A program made the position numbers and the translations under genes. 21,203 bases of DNA from Planctomycetaceae bacterium UBA4655 (lineage in GTDB: Bacteria > Planctomycetota > Planctomycetia > Pirellulales > UBA1268). The notes beneath the pieces are model-generated. The model saw only the letters and a list, made by a program, of their open reading frames with translations, did not search any database and was not told the DNA's origin. The DNA lies in assembly GCA_002405515.1 (NCBI GenBank), contig DHLZ01000192.1, positions 390-21,592 of the forward strand, in the 5' to 3' direction. Shown piece by piece: positions 14,052 to 21,134 of this stretch (position 1 is its first letter; every line of letters begins with the position of its first letter).

Positions 14052-15054
14052 GTTTCCTGAATCCACCGATCCGTTGCTCTCGCACGCGAGAGCCCGAGGT
14101 GCGATTTCGACCGATGAAACCATGCGTTTGCTTGGCGTATCGCGCGCGACCGCCCAGCGGCGACTCAGGGCCCTTGTCGCTCAGGAACGGCTGGTTCGAG
14201 AAGGAGCGGGCCGAGGCGCTCGGTATGTCCTTCCGAAAACCCGCTGGGAGCGCGCGATCGGGGGGCTGGAGGAGGACCGGCTCTGGGGAGACGTGCGGCC
14301 CGCCCTGGCTGATCTTGGACTCTCGGAGCGGGAGCTCGGCACGGTCGGCTACGCTTTCACGGAAATGGTCAACAACGCGATTGACCACAGCCGCGGGAAC
14401 GCCGTGCTCGTGACAGCCACAGCGTCTCCGCAGGGCGTGGTCATCGAAATCGTGGACGACGGCATCGGCGTATTTCGCTCCGTCCGCGAGTCACAGGGGC
14501 TGCCCGACGACGTCGAGGCGGTGTTCGTGCTCGAAAAAGGTCGGTTCACGACGCAACCGGAACGGCACAGCGGTGAGGGCATCTTTTTTGCTTCGAAAGC
14601 TGCGAACTGCTACGTGCTCGAGTCGGGCAGGGTGGCTTGGATCACCGACAACAAGGCCCACGACACGACGATTCGACTCAGCCCCGAGCCGCGATCAGGA
14701 ACGCGGGTCGTACTGACCTTTGTTCCAGGGAAAGTGTTCGTGCTTGCAGACGTGTTTCAGCGGTGGACCGACCCCGACACGCTCGCGTTCGACCGCACGC
14801 GCACGACGGTGCGGCTTGCCGGCTTCGGCGTGCAACTCCTCTCTCGTTCCGAAGCCCGGCGGGTGACCGTCGGTCTCGAGCGTTTTCGCCACGTCACGAT
14901 CGACTTCACGGGAGTAGAACTCGTCGGCCAAGGGTTCTGCGACGAGGTTTTCCGCGTATTCGCAGCCGCCCATCCTGAGGTCGTGCTCGTCCCGACGGGC
15001 ATGAACGAGAGCGTGTCGTTCATGGTCGGGCGGGCCCGACGCATGAAGGGTTGA
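14050..15054 (+). CDS. Single-chain regulator: HTH, GHKL ATPase and STAS-like (DUF4325) domains
   Basis: The product is 334 aa with three domains. Residues 14-60 form a winged-helix-like HTH (AISTDETMRLLGVSRATAQR, then a Gly/Arg wing before YVLPK). Residues 85-225 form a GHKL ATPase: N-box EMVNNAIDHS (105-114), G1 box DDGIGVF (136-142) and G2 box GEGIFFASKA (175-184), as in anti-sigma kinases of the SpoIIAB/RsbW type. Residues 247-330 resemble the STAS-like DUF4325 domain (FRHVTIDFTGVELVGQGFCD, then NESVSFMVGRA), related to anti-anti-sigma factors. Family knowledge suggests ATP-dependent regulation of a DNA-binding domain by a built-in STAS module; target genes are unknown. It has its own promoter-like sequence and is convergent with the acetolactate synthase gene, 14 bp apart. 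Confidence 0.85.
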   Translation: MFPESTDPLLSHARARGAISTDETMRLLGVSRATAQRRLRALVAQERLVREGAGRGARYVLPKTRWERAIGGLEEDRLWGDVRPALADLGLSERELGTVGYAFTEMVNNAIDHSRGNAVLVTATASPQGVVIEIVDDGIGVFRSVRESQGLPDDVEAVFVLEKGRFTTQPERHSGEGIFFASKAANCYVLESGRVAWITDNKAHDTTIRLSPEPRSGTRVVLTFVPGKVFVLADVFQRWTDPDTLAFDRTRTTVRLAGFGVQLLSRSEARRVTVGLERFRHVTIDFTGVELVGQGFCDEVFRVFAAAHPEVVLVPTGMNESVSFMVGRARRMKG

Positions 15055-15068
15055 ACCCGGCAAGCCCA

Positions 15069-16841
15069 TCACTGCTTGATGAGGTCCCGCACGGTCATGC
15101 CGCCGGGGATCATCGGAAGCACGTGCTCCTGGTAGGGCACCTGCACGTCGAGCAGCGCCGGCCCCTCGGAATCGACCAGCCGGCGAAGCGCCCCCTCGAG
15201 GCCGCCCTTCTCGACGACGGTCTCGGCCTGCCAGCCGAAGCCGCGGGCGATCGACACGAAGTCGGGGTAGCGGCACTCAGGGGAGATGCCGTCCCCCTGG
15301 CCGCAGGCTTCGGGATTGTCGATGGGCCCGAGGTAGGTGTGGGCCCGGTTGCCCTTGAAGAAGCGGTCCTCCCACTGCACCACCATGCCGAGGTGCTGGT
15401 TGTTGAGCAGGAGCACCTTCACCGGGATGTTCTCCGTGCGGCAGGTGGCGAACTCCTGGATGTTCATGAGGATGCTGCCGTCGCCGTCGATGTCGATGAC
15501 GAGCGACTCCGGATGCGCGACCTTCGCCCCCATCGCGGCGGGCAGCCCGAAGCCCATCGTGCCCAGGCCGCTCGAGGAGAGCCAGGTGCGGGGCCGGCGG
15601 AACTTGAAGAACTGCGCGGCCCACATCTGGTGCTGACCGACGCCGACGGTGACGATCGTGTCGCGGTCGGCGGTGAGCCGCGAGAGCTCGGCGATGGCAT
15701 GCTGCGGCAGGATGCCGTCGAAGGACCGGTCGTAGGAAAACGGATCCTCCTGCTTCCACTGGTTGATCTTCGCATACCACTCGTCGAGCGGCGCCGCCGG
15801 CTTCTCCACGATCTTGTTGAGCGCGTGGAGCGCGTCCTCGACGTCGGCCACGATCGGCACGTGCACGAGCTTGTTCTTGTTGATCTCGGAGGGGTCGATG
15901 TCGATGTGCACGATGAAGCCGTGCTGGGCGAACTCGGCCACCTTGCCGGTGACCCGATCGTCGAACCGCACGCCGATCGCGATCAGGAGGTCGGCCTCGT
16001 CCACCGCGTAGTTGGCATAGACGCTCCCGTGCATCCCGAGCATGTCGAGGCAGAGCTTGTCGTCGGCGGGGAAGGCACCCAAGCCCATGAGCGTCATCGT
16101 GACGGGGATCCCGGTCTTGCGGACGAGCTCCCGCAGCTCGTCGGAGGCGTCGCCCGTGATCACGCCGCCGCCCGCGTAGATCACCGGCCGCTTCGCCCGC
16201 TTGATCGCCGCGGCGACCTGCGCGATCTGCTCGGGCTGCGGCGGCCGCGGCTCCGGCCGGTAGCCCGGCAGGTTCATCGGCACGTCGTAGTCGGGCACGA
16301 ACTGGGCGAGCTGGATGTTCTTCGGCAGATCGACGAGCACCGGTCCGGGCCGGCCGGTCGTGGCGATGTGGAAGGCCTCCTTCATCACCCGTGCGATGTC
16401 GTCGTGGTGCGTGACGAGGTAGTGGTGCTTCGTGATGCCGCGACAGACCTCGACGATCGGCGTTTCCTGGAAGGCGTCGGTGCCGATGACGTTCGTGCCC
16501 ACCTGCCCGGTGAGGGCGACCATGGGCACGCTGTCCATCTTCGCGTCGGCGATCGCCGTCACGAGGTTGAGGGCGCCCGGACCGCTCGTCGCCATGCAGA
16601 CGCCCGGCCTGCCGGTCGTGCGGGCGTAGCCCTGCGCGGCGAACCCACCCCCCTGCTCGTGCCGCGGCAGGATCGTGCGGATCCGGTCGGCGTATTTCGT
16701 GAGCGACTGGTGGAGCGGCATGCTCGCGCCGCCGGGATAGGCGAAGATCACCTCGACCCCGTGCCGCACGAGCGACTCGACGACGACGTCGGCACCCGTC
16801 TGAACGGTCTCAGAAACGCGTGGTCGTGAGGCGGTGGCCAT
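15069..16841 (-). CDS. ilvB: Acetolactate synthase, large (catalytic) subunit
   Basis: The product is 590 aa from ATG 16841, preceded by AGGA eight bases upstream; the frame stays open further back but through the neighbouring gene. The N-terminal thiamine-diphosphate domain has HEQGGGFAAQGYAR with catalytic E62, then ATSGPGALNLVTAIADA. The middle FAD-associated domain has KRPVIYAGGGVITG and IGVRFDDRVTGKV. The C-terminal domain has SSSGLGTMGFGLPAAMGAKV and the TPP/Mg motif DGDGSILMN (452-460) with NNQHLGMVVQWEDRFF. The enzyme condenses two pyruvates (or pyruvate and 2-oxobutyrate) to start valine, leucine and isoleucine synthesis in the cytoplasm. No regulatory subunit ilvN or ilvC is adjacent, so those must lie elsewhere. 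It lies 95 bp downstream of pspF in the same direction. Confidence 0.96.
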   Translation of the reverse strand: MATASRPRVSETVQTGADVVVESLVRHGVEVIFAYPGGASMPLHQSLTKYADRIRTILPRHEQGGGFAAQGYARTTGRPGVCMATSGPGALNLVTAIADAKMDSVPMVALTGQVGTNVIGTDAFQETPIVEVCRGITKHHYLVTHHDDIARVMKEAFHIATTGRPGPVLVDLPKNIQLAQFVPDYDVPMNLPGYRPEPRPPQPEQIAQVAAAIKRAKRPVIYAGGGVITGDASDELRELVRKTGIPVTMTLMGLGAFPADDKLCLDMLGMHGSVYANYAVDEADLLIAIGVRFDDRVTGKVAEFAQHGFIVHIDIDPSEINKNKLVHVPIVADVEDALHALNKIVEKPAAPLDEWYAKINQWKQEDPFSYDRSFDGILPQHAIAELSRLTADRDTIVTVGVGQHQMWAAQFFKFRRPRTWLSSSGLGTMGFGLPAAMGAKVAHPESLVIDIDGDGSILMNIQEFATCRTENIPVKVLLLNNQHLGMVVQWEDRFFKGNRAHTYLGPIDNPEACGQGDGISPECRYPDFVSIARGFGWQAETVVEKGGLEGALRRLVDSEGPALLDVQVPYQEHVLPMIPGGMTVRDLIKQ

Positions 16842-16936
16842 GGGGAGGTTCCTCGGGGAATTGGGCGGAGGGGCTTCGGACGTCGAACGGACCTTCAAAA
16901 ATACACCAAAAACGGCCTCGTTCCTAACCGCCCCGC

Positions 16937-17956
16937 CTAGCCCGCCGCGAGCGACCGGGAGTGCTTGCGGTACAGCCCGCGGAACTGGTGGTAGGTGAGC
17001 CCGAGCCGCGTGGCGGCTCGCCGCTGGTGGTGGTGGCACTCGGCAAGCGCCTGCCGAAGCATGTCGATCTCCACGCGGGAAACCGCATCCCGCAGCGTGC
17101 CGGCCGGGATCGCGATCGCAGCCCCGTCAGGCGGTCCGGCTGGGGCGGCTACGGGGGCGGGGCTGGTTGGCGGCAAGGCCGCTACGGAAGGCGTCGCGGC
17201 CGGGCGGGCGAACGGGTCGAACACGATCTCCTCGACGCGTCCGCCATCGGCCCGGTAGACGGCCCGCTCTACGACGTTCTTCAGTTCGCGGATGTTGCCC
17301 GGCCAGGCGTGCTCGAGGAGGGCGCGGGCGGCGGCCCGTGAAAATGCGGGCGGGTCTTCCAGGCCGAGTTCCGTCGCCATCCTCGCGGCAAAGTGGTGGG
17401 CGAGCAGGGGAATGTCCTCGCGCCGCTCGCGGAGCGGCGGCACGTGCAGCACCTCGAAGGAGAGCCGGTCGAGCAGGTCCTCCTTGAAGCGGCCGGCGCG
17501 GGCGAGTCCCGGCAGGTCGGCGTTGGTCGCGCCGATGATCCGCACGTCCACGCTCGTGGGCCGGGAACTGCCGACCCGCTCGAAGCTGCCGTACTCGACG
17601 GCGCGGAGGATCTTCTCCTGGGCCTCGATCGGGATCAGGCCGATCTCGTCGAGCAGGAGCGTGCCGCCGTCGGCGGCCTCGAACCGGCCGGCCCGCTCCA
17701 CGAGGGCGCCGGTGAACGCGCCCCGCTCGTGGCCGAAGAGTTCGGCCTCGATCAGGGCCGGGGCGAGGGCGGCGCAGTTGAGGGCGACGAGCGGCGCCTC
17801 CCAGCGGCCCGAGAGGTAGTGCAGCTTCGCGGCGGCGAGCTCCTTGCCGCTGCCCCGCTCGCCGATGAGGAGCACGGGACGGTCCACGCGGGCCACGCGA
17901 GACAGATGCTCAGTAAACGCGAGAAAGGCTTCGGATTGGCCGAGGGCTTCGTGCAT
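16937..17956 (-). CDS. pspF: Sigma-54-dependent activator of the phage-shock genes, PspF
   Basis: The product is 339 aa. It is an AAA+ enhancer-binding protein with no N-terminal receiver or sensor domain, as in PspF. Walker A is GERGSGKE (32-39). The sigma-54 contact loop is GAFTGA (79-84). Walker B is GGTLLLDEIG (97-106). The arginine-finger region is FKEDLLDRLSFEVLHVPPLR (157-176), followed by WPGNIRELKNVVERAVYRAD (218-237). A Pro/Ala linker (250-285) leads to a Fis-type HTH, RRAATRLGLTYHQFRGLYRK (312-331). In the family, PspA binds and restrains PspF, and envelope stress releases it to activate psp transcription. The divergent position next to pspA supports the assignment. The start sits about 250 bp from pspA across an AT-rich control region. 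Confidence 0.93.
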   Translation of the reverse strand: MHEALGQSEAFLAFTEHLSRVARVDRPVLLIGERGSGKELAAAKLHYLSGRWEAPLVALNCAALAPALIEAELFGHERGAFTGALVERAGRFEAADGGTLLLDEIGLIPIEAQEKILRAVEYGSFERVGSSRPTSVDVRIIGATNADLPGLARAGRFKEDLLDRLSFEVLHVPPLRERREDIPLLAHHFAARMATELGLEDPPAFSRAAARALLEHAWPGNIRELKNVVERAVYRADGGRVEEIVFDPFARPAATPSVAALPPTSPAPVAAPAGPPDGAAIAIPAGTLRDAVSRVEIDMLRQALAECHHHQRRAATRLGLTYHQFRGLYRKHSRSLAAG

Positions 17957-17981
17957 CGTCGTTGATTGATGTGGTCTTTAA

Positions 17982-18108
17982 TGCCAATACTAAGCAATAA
18001 AAGTCATTCTGCGCTTTTTAAGGCCAACAAAATCAATCGTTCACCACTAGCACGTTCATCTTAAGTCGTTTGAAAGCAATGACTTAAGACTTTTATTGGT
18101 CATTGGCA
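17982..18108. promoter_or_regulatory. AT-rich, near-symmetric pspF/pspA divergent control region
   Basis: Nested inverted repeats share nearly one centre near 18045. TTGGCA occurs at 18103-18108 (+) and 17987-17982 (-). ACTTTTATTG occurs at 18089-18098 (+) and 18004-17995 (-). AAGTCATT at 18001-18008 is the complement of AATGACTT at 18078-18085. A tighter palindrome, TCTTAAGTC / 13 bases / GACTTAAGA, lies at 18059-18089. The AT content contrasts sharply with the surrounding GC-rich genes. PspF upstream activator sites are expected here, and the tight palindrome is the best candidate. Confidence 0.55.
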
Positions 18109-18118
18109 CGAGATTCGT
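18103..18118 (+). promoter_or_regulatory. Candidate sigma-54 promoter of the psp operon
   Basis: TTGGCACG at 18103-18110 is a full match to the -24 element of sigma-54 promoters. Ten bases after its GG comes GT at 18117-18118, where the consensus has GC, so the -12 element is imperfect. The site is about 90 bases upstream of the pspA start, downstream of the palindromes, and next to a PspF gene. Confidence 0.6.
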
Positions 18119-18207
18119 TTGAAATGCTTTTGTTCGCGAGTCACGTGGCCCGCGGGCGGCCGAAACCTGACTCCCGTTCCCAGTCTCGCAGCCACAAGGA
18201 GCACGCC

Positions 18208-18870
18208 ATGGGCGTCTTCACCCGCCTGAAGGACATCATCAACTCGAACCTCAACGCCATGCTCGACGCGGCCGAGGATCCGGAGAAGCTCATCCGCCTC
18301 ATGGTCCAGGAGATGGAGGACACGCTCGTCGAAGTGAAGGCCAACTGCGCCGGGGCGATCGCGGCCCGGAAGAAGGCGGAACGGTCAGCGGCCGCCGCCG
18401 CGGCCGCCGTCGGCGAGTGGGCGGACCGGGCCCGGTTGGCGATCGACAAGGACCGCGACGACCTCGCCCGCGAGGCCCTGCGGGAGAAGAAGCGGTTCGA
18501 GGAGCAGGCCGAGGCCTTCCGGCAGGAGGCGGCTGGCTGCGGGGAGATCGTGGATCAATACAAGGCCGACATCGCCGCCGTCGAGGAGCGGCTTCAGGCC
18601 GCCCGCGAAAAGCATCGCCTGCTCGTGCAGCGGCACATCCGGGCCCGCAACCACAGGCAGGCCCAGACCACGCTCCGCCGGGCGAACAGCCCCGACGCGG
18701 TGGCCCGGTTCGACCAGCTGGAGCACCGCATCGAGCGGATGGAGGCCGAGGCGAGCCTGGTGAACCATGCGGTGAAGACGTCGCTCGTCGAGCAGCTGGA
18801 GGCCCTGCGGGGCGGCGACCAGATCGAGAAGGAACTGGAGACGCTGAAGCGGGAGCGGCGCCGCGACTGA
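18208..18870 (+). CDS. pspA: Phage-shock protein A (PspA/IM30 family)
   Basis: The product is 220 aa, close to the usual PspA length. It begins GVFTRLKDIINSNLNAMLDA, the amphipathic membrane-binding helix, followed by EDPEKLIRLMVQEMEDTLVE, the PspA signature. The rest is a long coiled coil rich in Glu, Arg, Lys and Ala (AREALREKKRFEEQAEAF to LEHRIERMEAEASLVN). PspA forms ESCRT-III-like oligomers that bind stressed inner membrane and, in the free form, inhibits PspF. ATG 18208 is chosen because AAGGAG lies six bases upstream and it gives the exact family N-terminus; upstream in-frame codons cover the promoter. It is the first gene of the psp operon, followed after 60 bp by the pspC-like gene. 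Confidence 0.95.
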   Translation: MGVFTRLKDIINSNLNAMLDAAEDPEKLIRLMVQEMEDTLVEVKANCAGAIAARKKAERSAAAAAAAVGEWADRARLAIDKDRDDLAREALREKKRFEEQAEAFRQEAAGCGEIVDQYKADIAAVEERLQAAREKHRLLVQRHIRARNHRQAQTTLRRANSPDAVARFDQLEHRIERMEAEASLVNHAVKTSLVEQLEALRGGDQIEKELETLKRERRRD

Positions 18871-18884
18871 CCGCGGCCCGCGGT
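18870..18884 (+). other. Short hairpin between pspA and pspC-like gene
   Basis: ACCGCG / GCC / CGCGGT forms a perfect 6-bp stem with a 3-base loop. It begins at the last base of the pspA stop codon. It could protect the pspA 3' end or reduce read-through into the next gene. No T-run follows. Confidence 0.45.
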
Positions 18885-18930
18885 GCCCGCAGCATCGTGG
18901 CCACGCACGTCCGCCCCTTGGAGAAAAACC

Positions 18931-19287
18931 ATGTACGACGAACCCTGGCTCGACGACGATCGCCCGCGGCGGCGGCCCGGCCTGCTGTTTGGCGTCTGCC
19001 GCTGGCTGGCCGACCGGCTCGGCCTGGCGGCCTTCTGGGTGCGGCTGGCCGTGCTCGTGGCGGCGTGGCTCTCCGGCTGGTGGCCCGCGGCCGCGATCTA
19101 TCTCTTGGCGGCGATCCTGCTCGGCCAGGCCAGGCCCGGCCGGCTGCCGAGTCGGGCCGACTGGCGGCTGCCGCGGGGCTTCACGTCGCGGGACGTGGCC
19201 GACCTGCGGAGCCGCTGCTCGCGGCTCGAACGGCGGTGCCGCGAGGTGGAATCCCGTCTGCGATGGAACGGGGGTTGGGGTGCCTGA
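18931..19287 (+). CDS. pspC: PspC-domain membrane protein with C-terminal coiled coil
   Basis: The product is 118 aa from ATG 18931, with GGAG about eight bases upstream. Residues 15-66 fit the PspC domain: LLFGVCRWLADRLGLAAFWV followed by RLAVLVAAWLSGWWPAAAIY, one or two membrane helices with the G-V-C start typical of PspC. Residues 85-112 form a charged coiled coil (TSRDVADLRSRCSRLERRCR), similar to the cytosolic tails of PspB and PspC. In Escherichia coli, PspB and PspC sense membrane stress and draw PspA away from PspF. No separate pspB is visible, so this one protein may do both jobs. The symbol rests on domain and context. Confidence 0.82.
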   Translation: MYDEPWLDDDRPRRRPGLLFGVCRWLADRLGLAAFWVRLAVLVAAWLSGWWPAAAIYLLAAILLGQARPGRLPSRADWRLPRGFTSRDVADLRSRCSRLERRCREVESRLRWNGGWGA

Positions 19288-19366
19288 CGAACCACTGACG
19301 CCTGTCCGCCGAACCCCCAGACAACGAAAGAACGACCGCAAAAACCCTTTTGAAAGGTTGCCGACG

Positions 19367-19894
19367 ATGAAGCCACGACACATCCTGGCCGGTACCGCCA
19401 TCATGGTGGCCGCATGGAACGTACCCCGGGTCGCCACACCTGCGCAACCCGAGGGAACCAGGCTCGCGCCGAACGTTCGCCCTTCACCCGCCAAAGCTGC
19501 TGAGGATGCCGAGCAGCCGGACGCGACCATCATCACCACGCTCGGCGAGCACGAATTGTTCGCGGACGACCGTGGCGCCGTATTCGCTCGGGTCTACGAG
19601 ACGCCCGCCGGGCTCCTGTACACGGTGTCGTATCGTGACGAACAAGGCGTGTTGACGAAGGGCCCGTGGCCGCTGCCGAAAGCCGATGGGTGGACGATGG
19701 TTGTGAGAGCACCCGAACTCTGGGTCTATGATGGCCACACCACCGTGCGGTTGATCCAGCTGATGAACGTCGAAGGTTCCCGTGGACTCAGCGACAAGAC
19801 GGCCCAGGAGTTTCCTGCGATCCTGCGTGCCGCACCAAAACCTTTCGTCGATCGTCTGCCTGCCGAGTTCAGGAAACAAGCAGTCGCGGAGTGA
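19367..19894 (+). CDS. Secreted protein of unknown function in the psp operon
   Basis: The product is 175 aa from ATG 19367, with GAAAGG nine bases upstream. Residues 1-27 look like a signal peptide (MKPRHILAGTAIMVAAW, then VPRVATPAQ). The mature part has a beta-rich domain around GEHELFADDRGAVFARVYET and LLYTVSYRDEQGVLTKGPWP, then ELWVYDGHTTVRLIQL, and a helical C-terminus (TAQEFPAILRAAPKPFVDRL). I do not recognise the family. It follows the pspC-like gene by 79 bp in the same direction and may be the last gene of the psp operon, which would make it a periplasmic partner; that is inference from position only. Confidence 0.7.
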   Translation: MKPRHILAGTAIMVAAWNVPRVATPAQPEGTRLAPNVRPSPAKAAEDAEQPDATIITTLGEHELFADDRGAVFARVYETPAGLLYTVSYRDEQGVLTKGPWPLPKADGWTMVVRAPELWVYDGHTTVRLIQLMNVEGSRGLSDKTAQEFPAILRAAPKPFVDRLPAEFRKQAVAE

Positions 19895-20015
19895 ATCCGG
19901 CTGGTGTGGTTGATTCATGGATCGCAAGCCGATGATCATGCACGTCTTGGCGACGTCGTTACGACCGGCAGCATGATCACGTTGACTATGTTGTTCGGCC
20001 TCAGGCGAGGTACTC

Positions 20016-20186
20016 ATGAAAATGGCAAAGATTACATCCATCATCGCAATCGGGGTCAGCACCATTTTGCTGGCTGCAGGGTTTGCGCGACTCGACGGCC
20101 ACGGCTCTCGTGAAACGGTTCTCTGTATGTCTATCGTGCTTGCAGGCGCTTTGGTTGCTTTCGCGATAGCGGATTCAAAGAGCTGA
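20016..20186 (+). CDS. Small two-helix membrane peptide (56 aa)
   Basis: The reading frame from ATG 20016 to TGA 20186 encodes MKMAKITSIIAIGVSTILLA, a short polar loop (GFARLDGHGSRET), then VLCMSIVLAGALVAFAIADS and KS. It has two hydrophobic helices joined by a polar turn, a plausible integral membrane miniprotein. GAGG at 20007-20010 gives good ribosome-binding spacing (five bases). It is too short for usual gene finders. GC is visibly lower than in the upstream genes. The 121 bases before it (19895-20015) and the 170 bases after it (20187-20356) hold nothing else I can support. Function unknown. Confidence 0.55.
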   Translation: MKMAKITSIIAIGVSTILLAAGFARLDGHGSRETVLCMSIVLAGALVAFAIADSKS

Positions 20187-20356
20187 TTGCTGCTCGCTTT
20201 GGCGTCATCGCATTCGTCGTGGATGCTTTCCCGTCACCATCAATCGAAGCCTCTGACGATTTGAGTTTGTTCGGTCAATTCATGGAGGATGTTTCCACTT
20301 CCTGCAGATGTGTCTTTTTCGAGCCTGACCATTCACCCCCCGACAAAGGAACTGCT

Positions 20357-20791
20357 ATGGCTGTTACGCGAACAGTTGAAGTCGTGACGGAGCTCTTGCT
20401 TGTCGTCTTGTCGATAATCGCTGCGCCGTCCGAACTGAAGGAGTTTCGGGTGGATTCAATTCATCAATCGGGCCGTGTTGAATCGATGGTTGTGCACCGC
20501 ACTGTCGGAGGCTTCACGCTTCATTTGCAACAGGGTGACCAGCTGGTGGAGAAGGGATCAATTCGTCAAGTTGCCGGTAAGCCCGCCGCATTCACTCTCA
20601 AGATGGGCGATGCGCCAGAGGAGGTCGTCGATTTGCGGGTCGGAATTCCAGATTTCAACGTGGCTGATTTGGAAAAGTCCAAGGAATTGGATTTGAAGAC
20701 GAGTGACGGCAAAACAATCCATGTCCACCGCAGCGGATCGGCCGTGTATCTGACGCCCGAGGGAACGGGAGTCACGGTCGCATGCCACTGA
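20357..20791 (+). CDS. Small exported or membrane-anchored hypothetical protein
   Basis: The product is 144 aa from ATG 20357, chosen because AAAGGA lies six bases upstream; the frame stays open to 20219 but without a better signal. The N-terminus has a hydrophobic helix (VTELLLVVLSIIAAP, residues about 10-24), either a signal peptide or an anchor. The rest is beta-rich and charged (KEFRVDSIHQSGRVESMVVH, DAPEEVVDLRVGIPDFNVAD, then DGKTIHVHRSGSAVYLTP). I recognise no family. Codon use and GC are lower than in the metabolic genes of the window, as for the peptide at 20016, which hints at acquired or fast-evolving sequence. Confidence 0.6.
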   Translation: MAVTRTVEVVTELLLVVLSIIAAPSELKEFRVDSIHQSGRVESMVVHRTVGGFTLHLQQGDQLVEKGSIRQVAGKPAAFTLKMGDAPEEVVDLRVGIPDFNVADLEKSKELDLKTSDGKTIHVHRSGSAVYLTPEGTGVTVACH

Positions 20792-20904
20792 GGGGGGCGA
20801 ACGAAGCGACGCAGCGGACACGCGATAAAATCAGGCCGTGTGGATACTTCATCGGTCGCGAGCCGCTAAGTGCCATGGTTCAGTGGATGACGGGCACTCC
20901 GACG

Positions 20905-20936
20905 ACACGGAAGCCCAGGCGGCACGCCGAGAGGGG
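20905..20936 (+). repeat. Lone degenerate copy of the 48-bp repeat end unit
   Basis: Bases 20905-20936 align over 32 positions with the last unit of array A (9984-10015). They begin ACACGGAAGCCC and end in the same cap, CCGAGAGGGG (20927-20936), with several mismatches in the middle. No tandem units follow. It lies in the 331-bp gap between the gene ending at 20791 and the next start, in the same orientation as array A. Confidence 0.7.
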
Positions 20937-21038
20937 GTTTCGGGTGGACATACAGAGCCGAACTGTTTGGCGGACGATGCTGCCATGGGTGGTGATTTTC
21001 GAGACACGTGCCTGCGACTCTCGGCACGATCGTCAGCT

Positions 21039-21076
21039 CCGCTCCCAGCTCCCAGGAGCGCTCCCGGTTGGAGCGG
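21039..21076. other. Compound hairpin upstream of the last gene
   Basis: The outer arms CCGCTCC (21039-21045) and GGAGCGG (21070-21076) enclose a perfect 10-bp palindrome, GGAGCGCTCC (21055-21064). The inner sequences GCTCC/GGAGC can pair in alternative ways. It lies 46-60 bases before the final start codon, so it could be a leader structure or the terminator of the upstream gene; no T-run is present. Confidence 0.5.
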
Positions 21077-21134
21077 TGTGTTCGCCGGCGGGGCTGTTTG
21101 ACGGCGGCTCGCGTGGCATGACATGGAGCGCGGC

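Noticed and set aside
15051..16829. Long plus-strand ORF opposite acetolactate synthase
   Set aside because: The minus strand encodes a full IlvB with all thiamine-diphosphate motifs. The plus reading is His/Val/Asp-rich shadow sequence.
19919..19978. 19-codon ORF before the membrane peptide
   Set aside because: It is very short, has no ribosome binding site and no recognisable property.
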